This document shows, in pieces, positions 10,149 through 19,033 of a stretch of DNA of 64,000 nucleotides. The notes beneath the pieces were generated by a model. The model searched no databases. It was given only the letters and a program-made list of their open reading frames with translations, and was not told where the DNA came from. A program made the translations under genes and the position numbers. Within the stretch, counting starts at the first letter, position 1. Each line of letters begins with the position of its first letter. The stretch is taken from NCBI GenBank assembly GCA_963422285.2, contig OY729419.2:1302001-1366000 (forward strand), in the 5' to 3' direction. Source of the stretch: VXYL01 sp963422285. Lineage in GTDB: Bacteria > Pseudomonadota > Gammaproteobacteria > Pseudomonadales > Azotimanducaceae.

Positions 10149-11434
10149 TGGAGCTGGTTCGAGTCGCAGGCGCTGCTTGCCGTGGGCTACATCGTCGGCC
10201 TCAACATGCGGTGCTGGTGTTCGCTGGCGAGGTCATCTCCTGGTACGTGGCGCTCCCGATCTACAGCACGTTCTTTTTCGACAGCGGCTTTACCCCTGGC
10301 GTCCAAGCCGACGGCGGCGCAATCGATCTCGGCTACGCCATCTGGAGCTCGAAGATCCGCCATCTCGGCGTTGGCACCATGCTGGTAGGGGGCATCTGGG
10401 CGCTGGTGTCCATGCGTGGCTCCATCCTGTCTGGGGTCAGAAGCCGCCTGGCCCAATATCGGCGCAGCGCCGCGAAGCCGCCCGACCACATCGAGCAGGA
10501 CATGCCGATGCCGTTCGTGCTGGCTGGCATCGCGCTGTTCGTCATCCCGATCTTCGTGCTGTATCTGGTCATCGTCGACTCTCTGGGCGTGGCCCTGGCG
10601 ATGACCGTCACCGTGGTGGCCACCGGCTTCCTGTTCTCCGCGGTGACGGCGTACATGTCGGGCCTAGTCGGCGCCTCGAACAATCCGGCCTCCGGCATCA
10701 CCATCGCCACCATGCTGTTTTCCGCGGTGCTGCTGGTTTGGCTCTTGGGCCGCGATGCGCAAGCAGGGCCGGTGGCCGCCATCCTGATCGGCGCGGCGAT
10801 CTGCTGCGCGGCGGCGATTTCCGGCGACAACTTGCAGGACCTTAAGGCCGGCCACCCTCGTCGGCGCGACGCCTTGGCGGCAGCAGACGATGCAGGGCGT
10901 CGACGTGGTTTGCGCGGTGCTGCTGATGGCACCGATCTTGAACCTGCTGCTTGATGCCTGCGGCATCGGCGTTGCCAGCGAAGCGCTTCCGAATCCGCTG
11001 GCGGCACCCCAGGCGGCGCTGATGGCGTCGGGGGCGCGGGGCGTGTTCGGCGGCGGACTGCCCTGGGCTATGGTTTTCGTTGGCGCCGGAATCGGTGCGC
11101 CCATCATCGTCGTCGACAAGGTGCTCAAGCACAGAGGCAGAGACGCGCGCCGGTGCTTGCCGTGCCGACTGCCCTCGGCGGCATCGTGGCCTGCCTCGCC
11201 AAGGCCAGGAACGCGCAACCTAGTCGCATGGGGCTGCTGTTCGCCGCCGGGATCATCACTGGCGAGGCGCTGATCGGCATCGTCTTGGCGGCGCCGATCG
11301 TCGTCAGCGGCAGAGCGGACATCCTGGCGCTACCGTTCGGTCTCGGCAGTGCCGGCGGCTTGGCGGTACTGGCGGCGGTGCGGTACCGGATTGGCAAGAA
11401 CGGCAACACCGAGCAACCGCCTAGTACGCGTTGA
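10149..11434 (+). pseudogene. OPT family oligopeptide transporter, N-terminally truncated and frameshifted
   Basis: Three reading frames join into the C-terminal two-thirds of an OPT symporter. LLAVGYIVGLN shifts near 10205 into VFAGEVISWYVALPIYSTFFFDS, continues through hydrophobic helices including AYMSGLVGASNNPASGITIATM, shifts near 10853 to QGVDVVCAVLLMAPILNLL, and shifts again near 11150 to ALGGIVACLAKARNAQPSRMGLLFAAGIITGEALIGI before stopping at 11434. The family normally has 600 or more residues and about 16 helices; roughly 430 remain. The family imports short peptides or metal chelates with protons. At least three shifts and the missing N-terminus make this a dead gene. It follows directly on the amidase remnant. 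Confidence 0.78.
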
Positions 11435-11722
11435 CATTCATGCGGATACGAAGCGGCACGACACGACCTGGACCATGACCGCGCAGCTTGTCGCGGTACG
11501 GACGACGGCTGGCCGCGATGCGGCTCGCGTCCATGCCGCGACAGGGCGCTCGCTCGATTCGCCGGGACCAGAAGGCGCCGTCGGCATGACAGCGCACCGG
11601 CAAGGCCGGCATCGCGTGCGGGTGGTACCGGGCCACGCGCAAAAGACCTCGAGCCGGTCGGCAGGGCGCACTCCGCCGCCTTGGCCACGGCCGGCAGAGT
11701 CCGACAGGCTGCCGGAGAACAG

Positions 11723-12334
11723 CTAGATATCTGCGCCGAGGAGTTCGTCGGCCCGTCGCATCGCTACTTGAAGAGAGTCCAGCGCACGCACCCACGGCTG
11801 CATGACGCGCAGGTTCTCCGGCAGACTGGCTGCGGCGCGTTCGGCAGTGGCCTGATCCTGGTAGATTCCCGCCAGCAGGACGTGGCGCAACTGGCCCTTG
11901 CTCTCGATCCGTGCCGCAGCCATGCCATGCAGGCCGTTGTCCATCACGAATTGTTCCAGCTCCTGTCGAGACGACAGCGCCAGCAGTTGAATGGCGTAGA
12001 AGTCCGCCGGCAGCTCGGTCAGCGCTACCGGCACGGCAGGCTGGTAGGCGAGCTCCTGGTACAGCGGCAGGGCGGGGACGGAGGCGACGAGCTTCGGCGA
12101 AGGTGCTGGCGCGGTCGGCGCTGCCGCCGGAGTCTTCTTCGGCAGTCGCCGCGGCTGCGCCTTGGCGACGCGGTCGGCGTCCTGGACGCATTCCCAACCG
12201 TCGTCGGCTGTCGGCTCGCAGAACCAGTCGTCTTGCTGGGTGGCGCGACTGCCGAGCATGCCGTCCGGCGCAGTACCGCGGCATGCTGCGGATGCCGTGA
12301 GTACGAAAACCAGCACCAGGAGCTGCCGCGACAT
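11723..12334 (-). CDS. SPOR-domain envelope protein
   Basis: 203 residues from the ATG at 12334; an upstream ATG at 12364 would put ten residues ahead of the signal sequence. The N-terminus MSRQLLVLVFVLTASAAC looks like a Sec or lipoprotein signal; the box SAAC is imperfect for signal peptidase II. A low-complexity Pro/Ala linker (about residues 68-85) leads to a SPOR domain, DFYAIQLLALSSRQELEQF through LPENLRVMQPWVRALDSLQ. SPOR domains bind denuded septal peptidoglycan, so a role at the division site is likely. The gene is intact, although it sits between the decayed OPT gene and a decayed nuclease. The partner is unknown. Confidence 0.78.
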   Translation of the reverse strand: MSRQLLVLVFVLTASAACRGTAPDGMLGSRATQQDDWFCEPTADDGWECVQDADRVAKAQPRRLPKKTPAAAPTAPAPSPKLVASVPALPLYQELAYQPAVPVALTELPADFYAIQLLALSSRQELEQFVMDNGLHGMAAARIESKGQLRHVLLAGIYQDQATAERAAASLPENLRVMQPWVRALDSLQVAMRRADELLGADI

Positions 12335-12654
12335 GGCGCAGCACTGTGCCGAGTCCATCGCCAACTGTCAAGGCGACCGCGCACTGTGCGCACATTGTGG
12401 ATGTACGTGTGGATGTACGTCGGAAAAGTCGGATTTCAGGCAATTGACCCTGTTCTTCGCAGGTGCCGAAAGCATGGAACCGATTGCCGAGGACACGGCG
12501 ACGCAGGGCGCTGATCGGCTTCTCGGCGCGGTTTCGGTCGGTGCCCATCGAGCAAGTGCGGTGTACGGCGCAGCGGTTCGGCGCGAGCAGCCCCGTGGCC
12601 GATCCAACAGCGTTGGAGAGTTTCTGCGCTGGACCGACCCCAAGGCTGGAGGCC
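12335..12654. other. Gene-free stretch
   Basis: 320 bp between the SPOR gene and the nuclease remnant. Nothing recognisable on either strand except a tandem tgtggatgtacg duplication near 12395-12420. It probably holds the SPOR promoter, on the minus strand. Confidence 0.4.
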
Positions 12655-12910
12655 GCACGTGTGTTGGAGCGTGAAATGGATCGGCGGCTGCCGCACCGGT
12701 TCAAGGCGCTCGACTGCGCGCGGACCGATAGGATGGGCCTGTCCCGGATCGAAGGCGGTTAAAGGCCAGCGACGGCTGGACGTCTATCTGCGGATCGACG
12801 ACAGCGATGTTGCCGCCATCGAAAACAAGCCCTGCGCCGGCGACCAATGGAACCGAGTGAACGACCATCCGAGGGCTCAAGGACAATCTCCAGATTCCAG
12901 CTCGATTTCC
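12655..12910 (+). pseudogene. Remnant of a PD-(D/E)XK nuclease (PDDEXK_4-like)
   Basis: The frame near 12655 reads RVLEREMDRRLPHRFKALD...MGLSRI, resembling the start of a PD-(D/E)XK family that begins RFN.LD.F.TDE.GLSR. It stops at 12760. In another frame GQRRLDVYLRI...VAAIENKPCAGDQWNRVND gives the core: Asp in RLDVYL and the E-x-K of IENK. A further shift leads to RGLKDNLQ. The segment that should separate these blocks is gone, so this is a deletion plus frameshift product of perhaps one-third of the original. The family assignment rests on the ENK.YAGDQ-type motif and is moderate. Such nucleases are often part of defence loci; nothing here is functional. Confidence 0.5.
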
Positions 12911-13549
12911 TGGCTAGGCCAGAGCGCCTAGAGTCCGCTGTGAGCGTTGTTGGAGCGTGTAAGAGCATCGAGGATAAGGTAGAAGCAACGGTCATCGAGA
13001 TGCTTTTCAAGAAATTGAAGAAACGCTTGGCAACTAGTCATAGCGATCTCTCGTGGAGTTGGGGCAAATAACCTCTGCTTCGGGTATGGCCATGCCACTT
13101 GTCCCCGGACGAGTCGGGAACCATGCAGCGTTTCATCGATAGGATCGAAGGCCCGCAACCCGTTTGACGGGACGGTCGATCCGACAGCCTTGGCGGCGGC
13201 GGTGGCCGCTATGGCGGATCATGCGTCGCCTAGGGGTCGGCAAACATCCGTCCGGCCGTGTGCCGTATCGATGGCGGCAGACCACGAGACGCAAAGCATT
13301 CGGCGCCTCGGGAGCCGTTTCGTCGTCACCGAACGAAGCCGACGCCTAGCTCGCTCGCCATCGGTGAACTCGCCTCCACGACCGCCGCGGATGCCATCGC
13401 CGGATGGCGGCTGGTGCGCCTGGAAGTGCGCCGTCGGCGGTGCGCACGGCATTCCGCCGATCAGACGTGTGCCTCCGCCCGAAAGCGACATTGATTCCGA
13501 GGGCGGGTTTAGTCCATCATCGCGCCGATTTTCAGGCGATAGCCTCGAC
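12911..13549. other. Gene-free stretch upstream of the HNH gene
   Basis: 639 bp. A plus frame (12847-13071) contains a Lys-rich stretch EMLFKKLKKRLATSHSDLSW, which may be more of the decayed nuclease, but I cannot place it. The rest shows only chance frames. The frame of the HNH protein is open upstream to 13190, but its residues there are Arg/Pro/Ser-rich and unlike a protein. Confidence 0.4.
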
Positions 13550-14149
13550 ATGCTGGCGACTCTCGACAGCTACCACCGCGTACCGCGCATCCTGCGGCTC
13601 AACATCGCCGGCCAGCCAGTGGAGTGGGCTACTTGGCAGGAAGCGGTGTGCCTGTACGCCCGGGATCTCGTGGAGTGGACCCTGGGCGACTCCGTGCTTC
13701 GTCTGCGCGGCGGCCATTCGCGCCTGGACGGCAGCCGCACCACTCTGGACATCCACAGCATCGTCGCATGCGCCGGCCGGCGTACCGTGCGGTTGGGCTC
13801 CCCGCCGCTTACCAACGCGGCGCTGTTCGGACGCGACCGCAACCTGTGCCTGTACTGCGGCCGGGTCTTCTCCGATGCCGGACTGACGCGGGATCATGTA
13901 GTGCCGAGATCTCGCGGCGGCACCGATGAATGGGAGAACGTGGTTGCCGCCTGCAAGCGCTGCAACCATCGCAAGGGCAGCGCCATGCCCCACGAGTGCG
14001 GCATGGCGCTGCTGGCCCTGCCCTACGTGCCGAATGTCGCCGAGTATCTGGCGCTCATCAATTCCGGGCGCATCCTGGGCGATCAGATGGACTTCCTGGC
14101 CACCCAGTTCGGTCGCGCCAGCCGGGAGCGGGACAGCCTGCTGCACTAG
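13550..14149 (+). CDS. HNH endonuclease
   Basis: 199 residues from the ATG at 13550 (MLATLDSYHRVPRILRLNI), where recognisable protein begins. The N-terminal half fits the PVEWATWQEAVCLYA type seen in stand-alone proteobacterial HNH proteins. The HNH domain is complete: C100-L-Y-C103, R-D115-H116-V with the metal-activating His, then C135-K-R-C138-N-H, giving a zinc-ribbon-stabilised beta-beta-alpha-metal site. The family nicks or cuts DNA; the physiological target is unknown. It has no partner gene and is surrounded by remnants. Intact catalytic and zinc residues suggest it is still functional. Confidence 0.85.
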   Translation: MLATLDSYHRVPRILRLNIAGQPVEWATWQEAVCLYARDLVEWTLGDSVLRLRGGHSRLDGSRTTLDIHSIVACAGRRTVRLGSPPLTNAALFGRDRNLCLYCGRVFSDAGLTRDHVVPRSRGGTDEWENVVAACKRCNHRKGSAMPHECGMALLALPYVPNVAEYLALINSGRILGDQMDFLATQFGRASRERDSLLH

Positions 14150-14245
14150 CCTTGGCGCGAAGGCGGCACCGTCGGCGCCGGAAGTCTCGAAACGGGAGGG
14201 GCTGGAATGGCTGGCTCCTCCTTGCGAGATCGAAGGCAGCGGAGC

Positions 14246-15682
14246 CTATTCCTGCGGCTCCTGGGGCTGCCCTCCGGCTTGCCGCGTTGCGAACGCTTGC
14301 AGCAGGTGCGCCACGCAGGCCGTCACGCGCTTGCCGGTGGCGATGTCCAGGAACTCGTTCGGCCCGTGGGCGTTGGAGTTCGGCCCGAGGACGCCAGTGG
14401 CCGCGAACTGCACTTCAGGGTATCGGTCGCCGAGCATCTTCATGAACGGAATCGTGCCGCCGCAGCCCATGGTGGCCAGCGGTGCGCCGAAATAGGCGTC
14501 CGATGCCTCGGCCAGCGCCGCCGTCAGCCAAGGTTGCCGCGCCGGCGCATGCCAGCCGGTCTGTGGATGTTCCAGCTCGAAGACGACGTCGGCGCCGTGG
14601 GGCGGGTCGCGCTCGAAGAGAGCCTTGACGCGAGCGGCCGCGGCATCGGCATCCAGCGTCGGCGGCAGTCGGAACACCAGCTTGGCGGCGGTGGCCGGCC
14701 GCAGCGTGTTGCCGGCATTGGCCACCGCCGGAGCGCCGTCGAGGCCCACTGCCGCCAAACTTGGCTGCCAGGTGTTGGCCAGCACCAGGTCCTTGGCGGC
14801 GACTGCGCCAGGGCCGGTGTTCCCCGCCCATGGGAACCGGCTGGTGCCGAGCGCACCCAGGGTGGCCGCCACTTCGGCGGCTTGGCGGCGGACATCGTCG
14901 GCAATCGGCACTTGCAGCATGCTGTGCAACTCGCCGGTGCGGGCGTTCTCGATGCGCTCGATCAGTTGCCGCAGCAGCCGAAAGCTCGACGGCACGATGC
15001 CGCCGGCGGCACCGGAATGGACGCCTTCGACCAGCACTCGCACCGTCAGGGTTCCAGACAGCATGCCGCGCAGCGAGGTGGTGAGCCAGAGTTGCTCGTA
15101 GTTGCCGCACTCCGCATCCAGGCAGATCACCAGATCCGGCGTACCGATGGCGCCGGCCAGGGCATCGAGATAGGCGGGCAGATCGTAGCTGCCGCTCTCC
15201 TCGCAGCCTTCGACGAGCGCTACGCAGCGTGGATGCGGCAGGTTTCGGTGCTGCAAGGCAGCGATGGCAGCCAGCGCCGCGAACACGGCGTAGCCGTCGT
15301 CGGCGCTGCCGCGGCCGTACAAGCGGCCATTGCGGAGAGCGGGCGTCCAGGGGCCGAGACCGTCCGTCCAACCCTCGAACTCCGGCTGCTTGTCGTAGTG
15401 GCCGTAGAGCATCGCGTTGCCCGGCGCACTGCCCTCCACTTCGCACAGCAGCACGGGCGGGCGACCTGGCAGAGCGACGATGCGCTGGGCAAGGCCGCGC
15501 ACCCCGCAAGCGGCCGCCCAGCGTTGCAGATGCGCCGCCGCTGCGTCCATGTGGCCGAGAGCCTGCCAGTCCGGTTCGAAGGCTGGCGACTTGTTGGGAA
15601 TGCGGATATACTCCATGAGCGTCGGCACCACGCTGTCGTCCCATAGTTCGGCGACGAATTGCTTTATATGCCGTGTACTCAT
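14246..15682 (-). CDS. M20 family dinuclear zinc peptidase / dipeptidase
   Basis: 478 residues from the ATG at 15682, preceded on the minus strand by GGGGAG at six-base spacing; 19 more residues would be read from 15739 without support. All M20 landmarks are present: H95-Y-D97 (LYGHYDKQP), GSADDG with the bridging Asp at about 128, EGCEESGS with the catalytic Glu and ligand at about 161-162, CLDAE, and the late His in NAHGPNEFLD. It should hydrolyse dipeptides or related amides in the cytoplasm; no signal peptide is seen. It diverges from the polyamine-type transporter across 110 bp, so the two units may share control. The exact substrate cannot be told. Confidence 0.87.
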   Translation of the reverse strand: MSTRHIKQFVAELWDDSVVPTLMEYIRIPNKSPAFEPDWQALGHMDAAAAHLQRWAAACGVRGLAQRIVALPGRPPVLLCEVEGSAPGNAMLYGHYDKQPEFEGWTDGLGPWTPALRNGRLYGRGSADDGYAVFAALAAIAALQHRNLPHPRCVALVEGCEESGSYDLPAYLDALAGAIGTPDLVICLDAECGNYEQLWLTTSLRGMLSGTLTVRVLVEGVHSGAAGGIVPSSFRLLRQLIERIENARTGELHSMLQVPIADDVRRQAAEVAATLGALGTSRFPWAGNTGPGAVAAKDLVLANTWQPSLAAVGLDGAPAVANAGNTLRPATAAKLVFRLPPTLDADAAAARVKALFERDPPHGADVVFELEHPQTGWHAPARQPWLTAALAEASDAYFGAPLATMGCGGTIPFMKMLGDRYPEVQFAATGVLGPNSNAHGPNEFLDIATGKRVTACVAHLLQAFATRQAGGQPQEPQE

Positions 15683-15792
15683 GAATCGCTCCCCGCCAAG
15701 TCGGTTGTCCATCTTCCGCTGCCGGGCCGTGCAGGTCAACGATGCGGACTGCTTGCAGGTAGCCCGTCGAATGACCTTGGCAGACTGACCGC

Positions 15793-16638
15793 ATGACGAG
15801 GATGCAGGCGGCGGAGGCGGGCTGGCAGCAACGTGCGGGACGTGGCCTCTACCTTGCGTTCTGCGTGGCGGTCTTCGTGTTCCTGGTGGCGCCGATCCTG
15901 GTGATCGTGCCGCTCAGCTTCAATGCGGAACCCTACTTCACGTTCACCGAGGGAATGCTGCGGCTGGATGCCGACGCCTACTCCCTGCGCTGGTACCGGC
16001 AGGTGCTCGGCGACGAAGAGTGGCTGCGGTCCCTGGTCAACAGCCTGATCATCGGCATTTGCGCCACGGTGCTGGCGACAGCGCTGGGAACGCTGGCGGC
16101 ACTGGGACTCGCCAGTCCGTCCATGCCGGGGCGGCCGCTGGCCATGGGCCTGCTGATCTCGCCGATGGTGACGCCGGTGATCATCTCCGCGGCGGGCATG
16201 TTCTTCTTCTATTCCAGCCTGGGCCTAGCCCAGACCCATCTGGGCCTGATCCTCGCCCACGCGGCGCTCGGTACGCCGTTCGTGGTCATCACGGTAACAG
16301 CGACCTTGGCCGGGTTCGACACCAACCTCGCCCGGGCCGCGGCGAGTCTCGGCGCCGGGCCGTGGCGCAGCTTCCGGCGTGTGCAGCTGCCGTTGATCGC
16401 CCCCGGCGTCGTCTCCGGCGCGCTGTTCGCCTTCGCCGCCTCCTTTGACGAAGTGGTGACGGTGCTGTTCATGGGCGGCCTCGATCAGCGTACCATCCCA
16501 CGGCAGATGTGGGCCGGCATCCGCGAGCAGATCAGTCCGGCGATCCTGGCGGTGGCCACCATGCTGGTGGCCTTCGCGCTGGCGTTCATGACCGCTGTGG
16601 AATGGCTGCGACGGCGCGGCGAGGCCGTCCCGCAGTAG
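15793..16638 (+). CDS. ABC transporter permease, polyamine-type (PotC/PotI-like)
   Basis: 281 residues with six predicted membrane segments (first: LAFCVAVFVFLVAPILVIVP). The cytoplasmic EAA loop that docks on the ATPase is visible as RAAASLGAGPWRSFRRVQLPLIAPG. FAASFDEVVTVLFMGG is characteristic of the PotC/PotI branch. It is the first gene of the importer, followed after 95 bp by the ATPase, then by the binding protein and the second permease. The likely substrate class is spermidine, putrescine or a related organic cation; this is inferred from the subfamily only. Confidence 0.87.
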   Translation: MTRMQAAEAGWQQRAGRGLYLAFCVAVFVFLVAPILVIVPLSFNAEPYFTFTEGMLRLDADAYSLRWYRQVLGDEEWLRSLVNSLIIGICATVLATALGTLAALGLASPSMPGRPLAMGLLISPMVTPVIISAAGMFFFYSSLGLAQTHLGLILAHAALGTPFVVITVTATLAGFDTNLARAAASLGAGPWRSFRRVQLPLIAPGVVSGALFAFAASFDEVVTVLFMGGLDQRTIPRQMWAGIREQISPAILAVATMLVAFALAFMTAVEWLRRRGEAVPQ

Positions 16639-16733
16639 GCAGGCTATCGACGGTGGTACCGAAAACGCAACTAGTGGCGCATCGTCTTCCGGCCCGGCAC
16701 CTTTCGAAACATTACGAGTAGAAGACCATTCTC

Positions 16734-17849
16734 ATGTCCACCAGCCCAGCGAGTTCGACTGCAGCCCAGCACGTCCAGTTCGATGGCGTCAGCAAGAGCT
16801 ACGACGGCGCGACGACGGTGGTGCGGGACTTGCACCTGGCCGTCCGCGAGGGCGAGTTCCTCACCCTGCTCGGCCCGTCCGGCTCCGGCAAGACCACCTG
16901 CTTGATGATGCTCGCCGGTTTCGAGGTGCCCTCTGCCGGCGCCATCCGCATCGGCGGGCGCAGCGTGGGCGACGTGCCGCCGCGCAAACGCGATATCGGC
17001 ATGGTGTTCCAGAACTACGCCTTGTTTCCGCACATGACGGTGGAAAGCAATTTGGCGTTCCCCTTGGAGGTGCGTGGTCTCGACAAGGCCGCCATCCGGG
17101 AACGGGTGCGGACCACCTTGCGGCTGGTGCGTCTGGAAGGGTTCGAGGATCGGCGCCCGGGGGAGCTGTCCGGCGGCCAGCAGCAGCGGGTGGCCATCGC
17201 CCGGGCGCTGGTGTTCGAGCCGAACCTGGTGCTTATGGACGAACCGCTAGGCGCCTTGGATCGCCGCCTGCGCGAGGAGATGCAGTACGAAATCCGCCGC
17301 ATTCAGCGCACCTTGGGCGTCACCGTGGTGTATGTTACCCACGATCAGCAGGAGGCTATGGCGATGTCGGACCGGGTAGCCGTGTTCAACCGTGGACGCA
17401 TCGAGCAGGTGGCCTCCCCGGAGGTGCTCTACGAGGAGCCGGAACGTCCGTTCGTCGCCACCTTCATCGGTGACAACAATCTCTTGCGCGGGCAAATAGC
17501 GGGTGTCGATGGCGACATGTGCCAAGTGGATGTGGGCGGTGAACGGGTGGAGGCATTTCTGGTGGCCCCGCTCTCGGCGGGCGATGCCGCGATTCTGTCC
17601 ATTCGCCCGGAGCGGGTGGGCTTGGCGCCCCGGCCGGGCATGTATACCAACGAGATCGAGGCCGGCGTTGAGGATATCGTCTTTCTCGGCGACCATCTGC
17701 GCATACGCTGCGCGGTGTGCGGCACGGAGGACTTCATCGTGAAGATTCCCAATATCGTCGGCCACGGCGCGGTGATGACGGGCGATCGGGTGCGCATCGG
17801 CTGGACGCCGACGGACTGCCGAGCGCTGGAACTGGACGAGGAACTGTGA
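16734..17849 (+). CDS. ABC transporter ATP-binding protein, polyamine-type (PotA/PotG-like)
   Basis: 371 residues. Walker A GPSGSGKTT (47-55), Q-loop VFQNYALFPHMTV, signature LSGGQQQR (145-152), Walker B LVLMDEPLGALD (about 166-176) and the switch His in YVTHDQQEA are all intact. The C-terminal part (about 240-371) is a TOBE/MOP-like regulatory domain containing LSIRPERVGL. It energises import by the two permeases encoded at 15793 and 19034. A perfect 10-bp direct duplication (gaactgtgag twice, 17841-17860) spans the stop codon. It also places GTGAGGAG ahead of the next gene, so it may strengthen that ribosome-binding site. Confidence 0.9.
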   Translation: MSTSPASSTAAQHVQFDGVSKSYDGATTVVRDLHLAVREGEFLTLLGPSGSGKTTCLMMLAGFEVPSAGAIRIGGRSVGDVPPRKRDIGMVFQNYALFPHMTVESNLAFPLEVRGLDKAAIRERVRTTLRLVRLEGFEDRRPGELSGGQQQRVAIARALVFEPNLVLMDEPLGALDRRLREEMQYEIRRIQRTLGVTVVYVTHDQQEAMAMSDRVAVFNRGRIEQVASPEVLYEEPERPFVATFIGDNNLLRGQIAGVDGDMCQVDVGGERVEAFLVAPLSAGDAAILSIRPERVGLAPRPGMYTNEIEAGVEDIVFLGDHLRIRCAVCGTEDFIVKIPNIVGHGAVMTGDRVRIGWTPTDCRALELDEEL

Positions 17850-17870
17850 GGAACTGTGAGGAGAGACCCT

Positions 17871-18947
17871 ATGAAGTACAGATGGGCCGTCGCCGCGACG
17901 CTCGGCATGGCAAGCCTCGCGACCAACGCCGCGGAATCGCTGACCGTGGTTTCCTGGGGCGGCTCCTATGCCCGCGCCAGCCAGTTGGCGGTGCTGGAGC
18001 CGTTCACTGCCGAGACCGGCATCGAGATCCGCTTGGAGGACTACAACGGCGGCTTGGCGCAGATCCGCGCCCAGGTGGAGACCGGCAGAGTGCATTGGGA
18101 CGTAGTGGACCTGGAACTGCCGGATATGGTGCGCGGCTGCGACGAGGGCCTGTTGGAACTGGTCGATATCACCAACTACCCGCCGGCGCAGGACGGTACG
18201 CCAGCGGTGAACGACTATCCGCCGGACACGACCACCGAGTGCGGCGCCAGCATGCTGTTCTACGCCACCATCTACGCCTACAACCGCGAGAGCTTCCCGG
18301 CGGCGAAGCCCGAGACCATCGAGGATTTTTTCGACTTGGCGAAGTTTCCGGGCCGCCGGGGCATGCGCCGCACGCCTCTGGGGAACTTGGAGTTCGCCTT
18401 GCTGGCCGACGGCGTACCGGTGGGCGAACTGTACGACACCCTGGACGCTCCGGCCGGCATGGAGCGCGCCCTTCGCAAGCTCGACGCCATCAAGGAGCAG
18501 ATCGTCTGGTGGGAAGCCGGCGCCCAGCCGCCGCAGATGCTCGCCGACCAGGAGGTGGTCATGAGCACCGCCTACAACGGCCGCATCTTCAATGCCCAGG
18601 TGCTGGAGAAGCAGCCCTTCGTGGTGGTCTGGGACGGCCAAGTGCTCGATTCTAGCGGCCTGGGCATCGTCGCCGGGACGAAGCACCTGGATGCGGCCCG
18701 GCAACTGCTTGCCTTTGCCGCCCGACCGGACATCCAGGCCGCCCTCGGCAAGTACATTTCCTACAGCCCTGCCCGGCGCTCCGGGACGGCCTTGGTGAGC
18801 ACCCACTTGGCCTCTGGAGTGGACATGGCGCCGCACATGCCTACCAGCCCGGAAAACCTCCACCGCGTCGTCCACAACAATTGGGAATGGTGGAGCGACC
18901 ACGTCGACGACGTGAACGAACGCTTCAGCGCATGGCTGGCGCGTTGA
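17871..18947 (+). CDS. Extracellular polyamine-type solute-binding protein (PotD/PotF-like)
   Basis: 358 residues from the ATG at 17871, 21 bp after the ATPase stop and behind GAGGAGAG. Residues 1-21 (MKYRWAVAATLGMASLATNA) form a Sec signal peptide, so the protein is periplasmic. The mature start LTVVSWGGSYARASQ and the block VHWDVVDLE are typical of family 1/PotD-type binding proteins, as is ILYYN-like SMLFYATIYAYNRE. Aromatic residues needed to box a cationic ligand are plentiful, but which ones bind cannot be told without a model. It delivers ligand to the permeases encoded on either side. Confidence 0.88.
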   Translation: MKYRWAVAATLGMASLATNAAESLTVVSWGGSYARASQLAVLEPFTAETGIEIRLEDYNGGLAQIRAQVETGRVHWDVVDLELPDMVRGCDEGLLELVDITNYPPAQDGTPAVNDYPPDTTTECGASMLFYATIYAYNRESFPAAKPETIEDFFDLAKFPGRRGMRRTPLGNLEFALLADGVPVGELYDTLDAPAGMERALRKLDAIKEQIVWWEAGAQPPQMLADQEVVMSTAYNGRIFNAQVLEKQPFVVVWDGQVLDSSGLGIVAGTKHLDAARQLLAFAARPDIQAALGKYISYSPARRSGTALVSTHLASGVDMAPHMPTSPENLHRVVHNNWEWWSDHVDDVNERFSAWLAR

Positions 18948-19033
18948 CCGTCTGCCGGCTGCATGATCCGCCGCGCCGCCAGGGACGCGAGCCGGCCTAG
19001 CTGGCGCAACCGTGTGCGCAAGGAGGTGAGCGG